A DNA stretch of 17,043 bases from an uncultured Eubacteriales bacterium (lineage in GTDB: Bacteria; Bacillota; Clostridia; Oscillospirales; Oscillospiraceae), in NCBI GenBank assembly GCA_905202605.1, contig CAJKSU010000038.1:1-17043 (forward strand), written 5' to 3'. Positions 1 through 9,318 of this stretch are shown piece after piece. The notes under the pieces are model-generated. The model made no database searches, was not told the DNA's origin, and saw only the letters and a list, made by a program, of their open reading frames with translations. Each line of letters starts with the position of its first letter. The first letter of the stretch is position 1. The position numbers were made by a program, and so were the translations under genes.

Positions 1-285
1 GAAATTCAGTCGCACGATCCCGGCGCAATCATCATTTTGCAGTCAGATCATGGGGCGAGAACGCTGTATCATGCATCTCTCCATGGGCTGGCGGCGGAGA
101 GCCGCCGGGACGACGTACATCACCAGCAGAATGTTCTCAACTGCGTATATCTGCCCGGAGAATCTGCGGATATTCAGGGAAAATCCGGGATCAACACCCT
201 GCGCACGGTGCTGAATCAGGCATTTGGAATGCATATGCCGATGGTGGATCCACCTCATGATGAATCGGAGGGCTATGATCCATGA
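1..285 (+). CDS. C-terminal part of an alkaline-phosphatase-superfamily (sulfatase-like) membrane protein, cut by the window edge
   Basis: The reading frame is open from base 1 and ends at TGA 283-285, so only the last 94 residues are visible. They include the metal-binding motif LQSDHG (residues 13-18 of the visible part), the stretch HHQQNVLNCVY and SGINTLRTVLNQ. The same landmarks appear in the same order in the next gene, so the two are tandem paralogues. In the alkaline phosphatase/sulfatase superfamily the DH pair of such a motif binds a catalytic metal; members hydrolyse or transfer phosphate or sulfate esters. The N-terminal membrane segments expected from the paralogue lie outside the window. 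The stop overlaps the next start as ATGA, which implies translational coupling. Substrate is unknown; a role in modifying a surface polymer is inference. Confidence 0.8.
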   Translation, partial: EIQSHDPGAIIILQSDHGARTLYHASLHGLAAESRRDDVHHQQNVLNCVYLPGESADIQGKSGINTLRTVLNQAFGMHMPMVDPPHDESEGYDP

Positions 286-1772
286 ACGCATCGGGCGGCG
301 AAAGGAAGATGGAATTGAGAAAAAAACGCCCCGCATGGGGGCTGAGTTTGGGCTGTCTGGCACTGATGAGCCTGTATCCCTGCCTGTTTCAGTACAGCAC
401 CAATCTGCCGGAGGCGCGGTTTCAGGATGCGCTGATCTTCTGGGGCATCTTTCTGGCGGCGGGGCTGCTGGCCTTTCTGGTGTGTCTGGCGATCCTGCGC
501 CGGGTGGAGGCCGCCGGGTTTTTGAGCGGCTTATGCCTGCTGGTGTGGATGAATTTTGGCCTGCTGAAAAACGGGCTGCGGCATTTCTTCCCGTGGATGC
601 CGGGCATTCTGGTGCTGGGCGTCTGCGCAGTGGTGCTGCTGGCAATCGGTGCCGGGATTCTGATGAAGAAGTGGCGGTGTCATGTGCCGCTGGTGCTGCT
701 GACGGTGATGTTTGCGGCGCTGTGTGTGGTCAGTGGTGCACTGGCGGTGCCGAAGCTGATCTCCGGCGGCGGGGGCGACACCTCAGAGCCGGTTACTGCG
801 GCGGAATCGACGGGAAAAGACCTCCCCAATGTTTATTATTTTCTCTATGATGAATACAGCGGGCCGGAGGGGCTGGAATATTTCTATGGCTTTGACAACA
901 GCGGCTTCTATGACGCATTGACGCAGCGGGGGTTTTCCTGCTCTTCGGACAGCTATAATACGGAGTCCTGCGCCACGGTGCAGCTGGTGCCGGATCTCTA
1001 CGGGCTGGACTATGACGTGCCGCCCTTTGAAAGCGGCGACGGGAATACCCCGGTGCTGTATCAGGTGTTTGAGAAGCTGGGATATGGGATCAACGTGATT
1101 TCCCATAATGATTTTCTGGACACCGATGGTGCGAACAATCTCACCAAGGGACAGGCGGCGGACTCTATCGGGCTGTATCTGTATCAGAACAGTCTGTTGC
1201 CGGATACGCCGTTGGGAACGTGGATGGAGGGCAGCATGCCCCAGCTGCGCGCCAATTATCAATATCAGACGCTGCTGGACGAGACACTGGATACCATGGA
1301 AAACGCATGGCAGTACACAGGAACCGGCCCGACGGTGACCTTTGGCTATGTGCAGTGCCCTCACACCTGGTTTATTTATGACGCGGAGGGCAAAACCGTC
1401 CCGTATTCGGAGCATCTCAACTGGCGGGATCCGCAGTACTATCTGGGGCAGCTGCAATATGTAAACCAGCGCATTCTGACTGCGGTGGACGGCATTTTGA
1501 CCCACGACCCCACGGCCGTAATCATTTTGCAGTCCGACCACGGTGCGCGGGTGGGCTACCATCTGGCAGAACTGTATGGAGACGACTATGACCCGGAGAC
1601 GGAGACGATCCACCAGCAGAATATTCTAAACTGCGTCTATGCAGGCGGCAGGCAGCTGGATATTTCCGGACTGTCGGGAATCAATACCCTCAGAACGGTG
1701 CTGAATCAGGTCTATGGCATGGAGTATGACAGGATCCCGCAGCGGGAGGGCTTTATCAATTACTATCCGTAA
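282..1772 (+). CDS. Membrane-anchored sulfatase-like (alkaline phosphatase superfamily) protein
   Basis: 496 residues. The first 160 residues are hydrophobic, with about five membrane segments (roughly 18-38, 50-72, 78-96, 105-128, 135-158). A soluble domain follows, presumably outside the cell. It opens with NVYYFLYDEYSG (about 183-194), matching the start of sulfatase-like domains, where an Asp begins the metal site (D190 here). FYGFDNSGFYDALTQRGF (201-218) and LQSDHG (416-421, D419 and H420 as likely metal ligands) also fit the superfamily. The usual Ser/Thr nucleophile cannot be assigned with confidence; T227 or S229 are candidates. The ATG at 282 was chosen because GGAGGG at 267-272 lies 9 bases upstream; an internal ATG at 309 is the alternative. 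It is a tandem paralogue of the preceding gene and is followed directly by an aminopeptidase gene. It may modify cell-surface glycans or teichoic-type polymers, but that is inference. Confidence 0.8.
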   Translation: MNASGGERKMELRKKRPAWGLSLGCLALMSLYPCLFQYSTNLPEARFQDALIFWGIFLAAGLLAFLVCLAILRRVEAAGFLSGLCLLVWMNFGLLKNGLRHFFPWMPGILVLGVCAVVLLAIGAGILMKKWRCHVPLVLLTVMFAALCVVSGALAVPKLISGGGGDTSEPVTAAESTGKDLPNVYYFLYDEYSGPEGLEYFYGFDNSGFYDALTQRGFSCSSDSYNTESCATVQLVPDLYGLDYDVPPFESGDGNTPVLYQVFEKLGYGINVISHNDFLDTDGANNLTKGQAADSIGLYLYQNSLLPDTPLGTWMEGSMPQLRANYQYQTLLDETLDTMENAWQYTGTGPTVTFGYVQCPHTWFIYDAEGKTVPYSEHLNWRDPQYYLGQLQYVNQRILTAVDGILTHDPTAVIILQSDHGARVGYHLAELYGDDYDPETETIHQQNILNCVYAGGRQLDISGLSGINTLRTVLNQVYGMEYDRIPQREGFINYYP

Positions 1773-1785
1773 GGAGTGCGTACCT

Positions 1786-3081
1786 ATGAAGGATTATAAT
1801 CAGGGATTGTTTGAGTTTATCGCGGAAAGCCCGACTTGCTTTCATGTGGTAGCTGCGGCGGCGCAGCGGCTGGAACAGGCGGGCTTTACCCGGCTGGCAG
1901 AGGGCGCGGATTGGAGACTGGAGGCTGGAAAAGGATATTATGTAACCCGAAACCAGTCCAGCCTGATCGCGTTTCGGATGCCGGAGACACTGCACAGCTT
2001 TATGGTCGCAGCGGCGCACACGGATTCCCCCTGCTTCCGGCTCAAGGACAACGCCACTGTGCAGGCGGAGGGCTACAGCAAGCTGGATGCCAACAAATAC
2101 GGCGGCATGATCCTCTCCACATGGCTGGATCGTCCGCTTTCCGTGGCGGGGCGTGTGATGGTATCTACGGACAAGGGCGTAGAGTCCCGGTTGGTGAATC
2201 TGGCGCAGGATCTTCTTGTGATCCCCAGCCTTGCCCCCCACATGGATCGAACCGTCAATGAAGGCAAGAAGCTCACCGCTCAGACGGATCTGATGCCTCT
2301 GCTGGGCAAGGGCAATGTGGATATTCTGGAGCTGGCGGCAAAGGAGCTGGGCGTGGCTCGTCAGCAGATTCTGGCGCAGGATCTGTTTGTCTACAACCGG
2401 GAAACGGGTACCAGACTGGGGCCGGAGGGGGAGCTGATTCTCTGCCCGCGGCTGGATGATCTCCAGTGCGTCTATGGCCTGTTGGAGGGCTTCCTGCGGC
2501 AGGAGGCACCACTGGAGACACCGGTGCTGTGCCTGTTTGACAATGAGGAAATCGGCAGCTCCACGGCGCAGGGAGCCATGTCCACGCTGCTGCCCGATGT
2601 GCTGCGGCGGATCTGCCTGGAGCGGGATATGGGCGAGGCGGAATACCTCCGGCTGCTGTCAGGCAGTATGATGGTGTCGGCGGACAATGCCCACGGTGTT
2701 CACCCCAATCATCCGGAGAAGGCAGCACTAACCAACCGCCCCAAGCTGGGAGACGGCGTTGTGGTGAAATACGGCACCGGCTATGCCACCACCGGCGCAT
2801 CTGCGGGGCTGCTGCTGGATATGCTCCGGAAAAAGGAGATCCCGGTGCAGAGCTATTTCAACCATTCCGATGTGGCAGGCGGCAGCACGCTGGGCGCATT
2901 GTCAGTGACGCAGGTTTCTGTGAGAACCGTGGATATCGGGCTTGCCCAGTTGGCGATGCACTCTGCCAACGAGACGGCGGGAGCGGCGGATATCGGATAT
3001 CTGGTGGACGCCATGGAGACATTCTTCGGCGCGGCGATTCAGGAAACCGCAGACGGCAGCTATCTGGTTGACATAAAATAA
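1786..3081 (+). CDS. apeB: M18 family metallo-aminopeptidase
   Basis: 431 residues, the usual length for bacterial M18 aminopeptidases, which are cytosolic two-metal enzymes that trim N-terminal residues from peptides. The metal-site motifs are present in order: AAAHTDSP (H78), RLDD (D224), FDNEEIGS (E254, E255), VSADNAHG (D300) and MHSANE (H392). The conserved NHSDVAGGSTLG is at 359-370. The frame is open further upstream, but ATG 1786 is the real start: AAGGAG at 1771-1776 sits 9 bases before it and overlaps the TAA of the previous gene (1770-1772), so the genes are coupled. The stop is 15 bases before a strong hairpin. The role is probably peptide recycling; the link to the membrane proteins upstream is positional only. 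Confidence 0.95.
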   Translation: MKDYNQGLFEFIAESPTCFHVVAAAAQRLEQAGFTRLAEGADWRLEAGKGYYVTRNQSSLIAFRMPETLHSFMVAAAHTDSPCFRLKDNATVQAEGYSKLDANKYGGMILSTWLDRPLSVAGRVMVSTDKGVESRLVNLAQDLLVIPSLAPHMDRTVNEGKKLTAQTDLMPLLGKGNVDILELAAKELGVARQQILAQDLFVYNRETGTRLGPEGELILCPRLDDLQCVYGLLEGFLRQEAPLETPVLCLFDNEEIGSSTAQGAMSTLLPDVLRRICLERDMGEAEYLRLLSGSMMVSADNAHGVHPNHPEKAALTNRPKLGDGVVVKYGTGYATTGASAGLLLDMLRKKEIPVQSYFNHSDVAGGSTLGALSVTQVSVRTVDIGLAQLAMHSANETAGAADIGYLVDAMETFFGAAIQETADGSYLVDIK

Positions 3082-3096
3082 ACACAGGAGCAGAAT

Positions 3097-3130
3097 AAAC
3101 GCACGGCAGCTTCGGTTCTGCCGTGCGTTT
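3097..3130. terminator. Bidirectional hairpin terminator between apeB and uvrA
   Basis: Perfect 13-bp stem, AAACGCACGGCAG (3097-3109) with CTGCCGTGCGTTT (3118-3130), and an 8-base loop. The stem can be extended by CAGAATAA (3091-3098) against TTATTCTG (3136-3143). It lies between the stops of two converging genes (3081 plus, 3135 minus), with T-rich bases at the 3' side on either strand, so it most likely ends both transcripts. Confidence 0.8.
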
Positions 3131-3134
3131 CATG

Positions 3135-5972
3135 TTATTCTGCATCTCGTTCCAGCATGGGGCGGAGATATTGACCGGTATAGCTCTTTTCGCAGGTGGC
3201 AACCTCCTCCGGAGTGCCGGTGCATACCACGGTGCCGCCGCCGGTACCGCCTTCGGGGCCAAGGTCGATGAGATGATCTGCCACCTTGATGACGTCCAGA
3301 TTGTGCTCGATGACCAGAACTGTGTTGCCCTGATCCACCAAGGCCTGAAGTACCTCTACCAGCCGGTGAACATCCGCCACATGGAGGCCGGTGGTCGGCT
3401 CGTCAAGAATATAGAAGGTGTTGCCAGTGGCGATCCGGCTCAGCTCTGTGGCAAGCTTGACCCGCTGAGCCTCACCGCCGGAGAGAGTAGTGGAGGACTG
3501 CCCAAGCTTGATATAGCCCAGACCTACCTGACACAGAGCCTCTATCTTCCGGCGAATCCGGGGGAGATTCTCAAAAAACTCCACGGCCTCGTCGGCGGTC
3601 ATCTCCAGCACATCGGAAATGTTCTTGCCCTTGTAGGTAACATCCAGTGTCTCCCGGTTATAGCGCTTTCCCTTGCACACGTCACAGGGAACATAGATAT
3701 CCGGGAGGAAGTGCATTTCGATCTTTACAAGGCCGTCGCCGCAGCAGGCCTCACAGCGCCCGCCTTTGACGTTGAAGGAGAAACGCCCGGGGCCGTAGCC
3801 CTTTGCCTTGGCCTCGGCGGTGGAAGCGAACAGGTCGCGGATATCGCCGAACAGGCCGGTATAGGTGGCAGGGTTGGAGCGGGGGGTGCGCCCGATGGGG
3901 CTTTGGTCAATGCAGATGACCTTATCCAACTGGTCAACGCCCTCGCAGGCACGCAGCTTTCCACACTTGGTGCGAGAGCGGTTCAGCTCTGCGGCAAGCT
4001 TTTTATAGATGATCTCGTTGACCAGAGAGGACTTTCCGGAGCCGGAAACGCCGGTGACTACGGTCAGCGTTCCCAGCGGAATGGAGACATCGATCTCCTT
4101 GAGATTGTTCTCGGCACAGCCGAAGAATTTCAGCTCTCTGCCGTCGCCGGGACGGCGCTTTGTGGGAACGGGGATTTTTTTTGCCCCGGAGAGATACTGC
4201 CCGGTGATGGAGCGGGGGCAGTCGATGATATCCTGTAGACTGCCGGCGGCAACGATCTCACCGCCGTGAACGCCTGCGCCGGGGCCGACGTCTACAATAT
4301 AGTCGGCGGCACGCATAGTGTCCTCGTCATGCTCCACCACGATCAGGGTGTTGCCCAGATTCACCATTTGCCGCAGGGTGCGGAGCAGCTTGTCGTTGTC
4401 CCGCTGGTGAAGGCCAATGGACGGCTCGTCCAGAATATACAGTACGCCCATCAGGGAGGAGCCAATCTGGGTGGCAAGGCGAATGCGCTGGCTTTCACCG
4501 CCGGACAGGGTACCGGCGGCACGGCTGAGGGTCAGATATTCCAGTCCCACGCTCCGCAGAAAGTTCAGCCGGGAACGGATTTCACGAAGAATCTGCTCCG
4601 CAATGATCTGCTGGGAGCCGGTTAGGGTCAGGTTGTCAATGAACTCCAGTGCCTGAGATACGGACAGCTTGCAGAAGTCCATAATATTCAGCCCGCCCAC
4701 GGTGACGGCCAATACGATGGGGCTCAGACGGTCCCCATGGCAGTCCGGGCAGGGGTGATAGCTCATGCATTCCTCCAGCTCCCGGCGCATGGAATCCGAC
4801 TGGGTTTCCTTATAGCGGCGGGAGAGGTTGTTGACAATGCCCTCGAAGGCCTGCTCCAGCGTGCCTCTCCCGTTGCCCCGGTCATATTGCAGCTTGAGCT
4901 TTTCGCCCTTTGTGCCGTAAAGCAGCGCATCAATGGCGGCGTCAGAGAGCTTTTCCAGCGGGGTGTCCAGCGTGAAGCGATATTTCCGTCCCAACGCCTC
5001 ATAGTACATCCTGCTGATGGTGTCATTTTTGGCATTGCCCCAGCCACTGGCGATGATGCCGCCCTCCAAAATGCTCAGGGAGCGGTTGGGCATAATGAGA
5101 TCCGGATCTACCTTCAGCTGATAGCCCAGACCGGAGCAGCCGGGGCAGGCACCATAGGGATTGTTGAAGGAGAACATCCGCGGCTCCAGCTCCGGCAGGC
5201 TGATACCGCAGTCCTCGCAGGCATAGTTCTGGGAGAAGGGGAGAATTTCATCGGTACTGACCAGATGAATCATGACTTGTCCCTCGGAGAGATGCAGAGC
5301 GGTTTCAATGGAGTCGGTGAGACGGCGGACGATGTCCTCCTTCATCACCAGACGGTCTACGACGATTTCGATGTTGTGCTTTTTGCTCTTGCTGAGGGTG
5401 ATCTCATCACTGAGATCATAGGGATTGCCGTCTACCCGAACTCGGACATAGCCGCTTTTCTTGGCATCGGCAAATACCTTCTGATGCTCGCCTTTTTTTC
5501 CGCGGATTACAGGAGCCAATACCTGAAACCGGGTACCCGCCTCCAGCGTCATCACCTGATCCACGATCTGATCCACGCTCTGACGGCGGATCTCCTTTCC
5601 ACACTTGGGGCAGTGGGGCGTACCCACTCTGGCCCAGAGCAGACGGAGGTAGTCATAGATCTCCGTTACGGTTCCCACAGTAGAGCGGGGATTCCGGGAG
5701 GTGGTTTTCTGGTCGATGGAAATGGCGGGGGAAAGACCGTCGATAGAATCCACATCCGGCTTGTCCATTTGTCCAAGAAACTGGCGAGCGTAGGAGGAAA
5801 GGGATTCCACATACCGCCTTTGTCCCTCGGCATAGATGGTGTCAAAGGCCAGAGAGGATTTTCCGGAGCCTGACAGACCGGTGAATACCACCAGCTTATC
5901 CCGCGGAATCGTCAGGTTCACATTTTTGAGATTGTTTTCGCGTGCGCCTTTGATGATAATCTGATCCTGCAA
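3135..5972 (-). CDS. uvrA: Excinuclease ABC subunit A (UvrA)
   Basis: 945 residues, normal for UvrA, the damage-sensing ATPase of nucleotide-excision repair that loads UvrB onto lesions. Two ABC ATPase modules are complete: Walker A GLSGSGKS at 32-39 and GVSGSGKS near 641-648, with signatures LSGGESQR (near 494) and LSGGEAQR (near 835). Zinc-binding CxxC pairs are present in both halves: CEDC and CPGC near 250-280, CEAC and CDVC near 741-767. The start is TTG at 5972, with GGAG at 5983-5986 ten bases upstream; no in-frame ATG fits. It is the last gene of a minus-strand unit after uvrB and the CapA-like gene, 42 bases downstream of the latter, with no terminator between them. No SOS box was recognised near the operon promoter. 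Confidence 0.98.
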   Translation of the reverse strand: MQDQIIIKGARENNLKNVNLTIPRDKLVVFTGLSGSGKSSLAFDTIYAEGQRRYVESLSSYARQFLGQMDKPDVDSIDGLSPAISIDQKTTSRNPRSTVGTVTEIYDYLRLLWARVGTPHCPKCGKEIRRQSVDQIVDQVMTLEAGTRFQVLAPVIRGKKGEHQKVFADAKKSGYVRVRVDGNPYDLSDEITLSKSKKHNIEIVVDRLVMKEDIVRRLTDSIETALHLSEGQVMIHLVSTDEILPFSQNYACEDCGISLPELEPRMFSFNNPYGACPGCSGLGYQLKVDPDLIMPNRSLSILEGGIIASGWGNAKNDTISRMYYEALGRKYRFTLDTPLEKLSDAAIDALLYGTKGEKLKLQYDRGNGRGTLEQAFEGIVNNLSRRYKETQSDSMRRELEECMSYHPCPDCHGDRLSPIVLAVTVGGLNIMDFCKLSVSQALEFIDNLTLTGSQQIIAEQILREIRSRLNFLRSVGLEYLTLSRAAGTLSGGESQRIRLATQIGSSLMGVLYILDEPSIGLHQRDNDKLLRTLRQMVNLGNTLIVVEHDEDTMRAADYIVDVGPGAGVHGGEIVAAGSLQDIIDCPRSITGQYLSGAKKIPVPTKRRPGDGRELKFFGCAENNLKEIDVSIPLGTLTVVTGVSGSGKSSLVNEIIYKKLAAELNRSRTKCGKLRACEGVDQLDKVICIDQSPIGRTPRSNPATYTGLFGDIRDLFASTAEAKAKGYGPGRFSFNVKGGRCEACCGDGLVKIEMHFLPDIYVPCDVCKGKRYNRETLDVTYKGKNISDVLEMTADEAVEFFENLPRIRRKIEALCQVGLGYIKLGQSSTTLSGGEAQRVKLATELSRIATGNTFYILDEPTTGLHVADVHRLVEVLQALVDQGNTVLVIEHNLDVIKVADHLIDLGPEGGTGGGTVVCTGTPEEVATCEKSYTGQYLRPMLERDAE

Positions 5973-6014
5973 TATGATTCAGCTCCTATACAGGCGGAAG
6001 GCCTGCTTCTGTGT

Positions 6015-7298
6015 TTAGGCGGCCGGTGCAGAGGGCGCGGCTTCCTCCAGAGAGGAACCGGTGGGGTCCGTATCCTTGGAAGAGATGCCGCCCTCCAGCT
6101 GGGCGCTCATGTCGTATAGTTTGGTAAGAATCCGTTGGGCATCGTCTCCGGAGGCTGGTGTGGGGCAGAAGGTATTGGCTGTAGTCTCCGTGGAGATGGA
6201 GCAGGGGATGATGGTATAGTCTGTATTATCCTGTACCTGACCGTTTAACAGGACAAAGGACTGCTGGAAAATTATGGTGTCCTTATCCCGGCATTCCGTG
6301 TTGCCGCCGGAGCAGAAGTTGCCCAGACTGTAGCAGATGTATTTCCCCTTATAGGTGGAGATCCCCTGAAGCACCCGCGGATGGTGCGCTATCACAAGAT
6401 CGGCGCCCTCGTCAATGACGGCCTTTGCCAGTGCGGTATGTACATCGCTGGGGGTATAGGAATTTTCATCTCCCCAGTGAAAGGAGCAGATGATGATCTG
6501 TGCGCCGTTTTCCTTGAGCTTCTTTACATTTTCCACGGCTTGGGTTTTACAGCCGATGCCATCGTCACACTCGTTGATGCCGGAGAAACCAATTTTGATC
6601 CCCTTGACCTCGACGATGGTGGTGTAATCGCCGCCGAAGCGGGAAACGCCTGCATTGTCCAGCGCCGCAAGGGTATCCACATAGCCCTCGTCGCCGTAAT
6701 CATGGGTGTGGTTGTTGGCAACATTGACGCAGTCGATGCCGCCCTTGGTGAGAATACTGACATAGGAGGGATCAGCCTTGAAGGTCCACTGTTTATCCGT
6801 GCGGTTTGTGGACGCGGTAAACGTGCCTTCCAAATTGGCAATGGTCAGATCGTCCCCCTCAAAGATCGACCTGACGTTCTGAAAAAAATAACCGTCTCCG
6901 TATTTGTCGTAGTATTCCTCAAAGCTGCCGCTATAGTCCGCCCCCTCGTTGGAAGAAAGGGTGACATCACCGATGAAGCTCAGGGTAACGGAAACAGCTC
7001 CGTCGGGCAGCTGCGTGACTTCTGCCGGCACTTCCTCCTCGGAGGCGGATGCCTCCTGAGCGAGGAGCTGCTCCTGAGCAGCCTTTTTGGCCGACAGCTT
7101 GGCCGCAAGGTCGGAAACGGCGCGGCGTGTGCTGCAGCTGACGCACAGCGAGATGATGGACAGCACAATTGCCAACGCAATGGCACCCATGCGGATGGCG
7201 CGCTGACGCTTTAGATACTTCATGCGCTCGGCACGTTTTTCCTCCGGCGTTTGAATCGGCGGTGTACTGCGCACCGGTGTGGTGTTCTGATTGTCCAT
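6015..7298 (-). CDS. CapA family (PgsA-like) membrane-anchored metallophosphoesterase-type protein
   Basis: 427 residues. A basic N-terminus precedes one membrane segment (about 36-56), then an Ala/Glu-rich linker that may be a short coiled coil (58-92), then the CapA domain. Domain landmarks are FIGDVTL (D111), NLEG (155-158), NNHTHDYG (195-202), FHWG (273-276), HHPRVLQG (305-312) and YSLGNF (323-328). The fold is calcineurin-like and metal-binding. The founding members take part in poly-gamma-glutamate capsule synthesis, but many clostridial copies have no known substrate. The C-terminal 25 residues are Ser/Pro/Ala-rich and probably disordered. ATG 7298 has an AAGG-rich site just upstream. 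It sits 19 bases after uvrB and 42 bases before uvrA, so it is co-transcribed with repair genes, an odd pairing. No poly-glutamate synthase genes are nearby, so a capsule role is unsupported here. Confidence 0.88.
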   Translation of the reverse strand: MDNQNTTPVRSTPPIQTPEEKRAERMKYLKRQRAIRMGAIALAIVLSIISLCVSCSTRRAVSDLAAKLSAKKAAQEQLLAQEASASEEEVPAEVTQLPDGAVSVTLSFIGDVTLSSNEGADYSGSFEEYYDKYGDGYFFQNVRSIFEGDDLTIANLEGTFTASTNRTDKQWTFKADPSYVSILTKGGIDCVNVANNHTHDYGDEGYVDTLAALDNAGVSRFGGDYTTIVEVKGIKIGFSGINECDDGIGCKTQAVENVKKLKENGAQIIICSFHWGDENSYTPSDVHTALAKAVIDEGADLVIAHHPRVLQGISTYKGKYICYSLGNFCSGGNTECRDKDTIIFQQSFVLLNGQVQDNTDYTIIPCSISTETTANTFCPTPASGDDAQRILTKLYDMSAQLEGGISSKDTDPTGSSLEEAAPSAPAA

Positions 7299-7317
7299 AG
7301 GTTAGATACCTTCCCTT

Positions 7318-9270
7318 CTAGTTGCCGCGGAGCTTGATAATCTGATCTCGAAGGACAGCGGCATATTCAAATTCCATCATCTTGGCGGCCTGTTTCATTT
7401 CCTTTTCCAGACGGGCGATCTCGGCCTCGCGCTCGTTCTTGGTGAGCTTCTTGCCGTCTCGTGTCACGTCAACGGTGCGGGAAATCTCGATTAGCTCACG
7501 CACCGACTTGATGATGGTTTTGGGGACAATGCCATGAGCCTTGTTGTAGGCCTGCTGAAGCTCCCGGCGACGCTGGGTTTCGGTGATGGCATAGTCCATA
7601 GCGGGGGTAATATGGTCGGCATACATGATGACCCGCCCGTCGGCGTTGCGTGCGGCGCGCCCGATGGTCTGAATCAGACTGGTGGGGGAGCGGAGGAAGC
7701 CCTCCTTGTCTGCGTCCAGAATGGCGACCAGCGCCACCTCAGGCAGGTCCAAGCCCTCGCGGAGCAGGTTGATCCCCACCAGTACATCAAATTTCTGCAT
7801 ACGCAGATCCCGAATGATCTCCTGACGCTCCATGGTGTCCACATCGGAGTGCATATAGCGAACCTTAACGCCGGACTTTGCAAGGTAATCGGTGAGATCC
7901 TCCGCCATTTTCTTGGTAAGAGTGGTGACCAGTGTGCGGTAGCCATGCTGGGTCATGGTGTTGATTTCTCCGATGAGATCGTCCACCTGACCCTCCACCG
8001 GGCGCACCTCCACCGGCGGATCCAGAAGACCCGTGGGTCGGAGCAGCTGTTCGGCGACCTGACCGGCCCGGCTCAGCTCATATTCCGCCGGGGTGGCGGA
8101 GACATAGATCACCTGATTGATTTTGGACTGGAATTCATCGAATTTCAGCGGACGGTTGTCGTAGGCGGAGGGGAGACGGAAGCCGTAATCCACCAGCGCC
8201 TGCTTTCTTGCCCGGTCACCGTTGTACATGGCCCGCACCTGAGGCAGGGTCACGTGGCTCTCATCGATGAACATCAGGAAATCGCCGGGGAAATAGTCCA
8301 TCAGCGTCATGGGCGGCGAACCGGCGGGTCTGCCGCTGATGATCCGAGAATAGTTTTCGATGCCGGAGCAGAAGCCCAGTTCATCCATCATTTCGATATC
8401 ATACATGGTGCGCTGGTGGATTCTCTGAGCCTCCAGCAGCTTGCCGTTTTCTTTGAACCATTTTTCCCGATCCATCATCTCGCAGGCGATTTCACGGGTG
8501 GCACGCTCCATTTTCTCCTTGGTGGTGACATAGTGGCTGGCAGGGTAGATGGCGCAGTGGGTGACTACACGCTCTGCCACGCCGGTGACAACGTTGAATT
8601 CGCTGATCCGGTCTACCTCATCCCCGAAAAATTCAATGCGGATGCCCCGGTTGGTCCAGCCTGCGGGGAATATCTCCACGGTGTCGCCGCGAACCCGGAA
8701 GGTGTTGCGGATGAAATTGATGTCGTTGCGTTCATAGCGGATATCGGCGAGACTGCGGAGCAGGCTGTCCCGCTCCCAGATCTGCCCCTGCCGGACGGAA
8801 ACCACCAGAGCCTTATAGTCCTCCGGATCGCCCAGACCGTAGATGCAGCTGACGGAGGACACCACAATCACATCCCGGCGCTCCAGCAGGGAGGCGGTGG
8901 CGGAGTTCCGCAGCCGGTCAATCTCGTCGTTGGTGGCAGAGTCCTTTTCAATATAGGTGTCAGTGTGAGCGATATAGGCTTCCGGCTGATAGTAGTCATA
9001 GTAGGATACAAAATATTCCACGGCGTTTTCCGGAAAGAACTCCTTGAACTCCGAGCAAAGCTGCGCTGCCAGCGTCTTGTTGTGCGCCAGCACCAGCGTG
9101 GGGCGGTTCATTTTTGCAATGATGTTCGCCATAGTAAAGGTTTTGCCGGAACCGGTGACGCCCAGCAGCACCTGCTCGTCAATGCCGTTTTTCAGACCCT
9201 GAGTCAGCTTTTCGATGGCTTCCGGCTGATCGCCGGAGGGCTGATAGTCAGAAACCAGCTTAAAATCCAC
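7318..9270 (-). CDS. uvrB: Excinuclease ABC subunit B (UvrB)
   Basis: 650 residues, as expected. UvrB is the helicase-like protein that UvrA loads at DNA damage and that recruits UvrC for incision. Visible parts: Walker A GVTGSGKT (37-44), the beta-hairpin tip YYDYYQPEAY (90-99) that inserts between DNA strands, the DESH helicase box near 338-341, the SATP motif, and a C-terminal UVR domain (about 612-648) that contacts UvrC. The frame runs upstream to 9330, but GTG 9270 is the start: a perfect AAGGAGGT site (9279-9286) lies 8 bases before it, and residues from VDFKLVSDYQPSGDQP match the normal UvrB N-terminus. It is the first gene of the uvrB-capA-uvrA unit, with its own extended -10 promoter upstream. 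Confidence 0.98.
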   Translation of the reverse strand: MDFKLVSDYQPSGDQPEAIEKLTQGLKNGIDEQVLLGVTGSGKTFTMANIIAKMNRPTLVLAHNKTLAAQLCSEFKEFFPENAVEYFVSYYDYYQPEAYIAHTDTYIEKDSATNDEIDRLRNSATASLLERRDVIVVSSVSCIYGLGDPEDYKALVVSVRQGQIWERDSLLRSLADIRYERNDINFIRNTFRVRGDTVEIFPAGWTNRGIRIEFFGDEVDRISEFNVVTGVAERVVTHCAIYPASHYVTTKEKMERATREIACEMMDREKWFKENGKLLEAQRIHQRTMYDIEMMDELGFCSGIENYSRIISGRPAGSPPMTLMDYFPGDFLMFIDESHVTLPQVRAMYNGDRARKQALVDYGFRLPSAYDNRPLKFDEFQSKINQVIYVSATPAEYELSRAGQVAEQLLRPTGLLDPPVEVRPVEGQVDDLIGEINTMTQHGYRTLVTTLTKKMAEDLTDYLAKSGVKVRYMHSDVDTMERQEIIRDLRMQKFDVLVGINLLREGLDLPEVALVAILDADKEGFLRSPTSLIQTIGRAARNADGRVIMYADHITPAMDYAITETQRRRELQQAYNKAHGIVPKTIIKSVRELIEISRTVDVTRDGKKLTKNEREAEIARLEKEMKQAAKMMEFEYAAVLRDQIIKLRGN

Positions 9271-9278
9271 AGATCTGC

Positions 9279-9286
9279 ACCTCCTT
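9279..9286 (-). promoter_or_regulatory. Ribosome binding site that fixes the GTG start of uvrB
   Basis: On the minus strand AAGGAGGT lies 8 bases upstream of GTG 9268-9270. It excludes the longer open frame that begins at 9330, which would also overlap the promoter -10 box. Confidence 0.85.
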
Positions 9287-9318
9287 GACGCATTCCTTCC
9301 ATTCAGAATCAGTACATT

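Noticed and set aside
6370..6400. HHPRVLQG in the CapA protein as a damaged metal site
   Set aside because: An Arg after HP instead of a second His is, to my knowledge, seen in other CapA-family proteins, so it is not good evidence of inactivation.
7534..9288. 584-codon open frame antisense to uvrB
   Set aside because: uvrB is intact on the other strand and the antisense product has no coherent domain or ribosome site.
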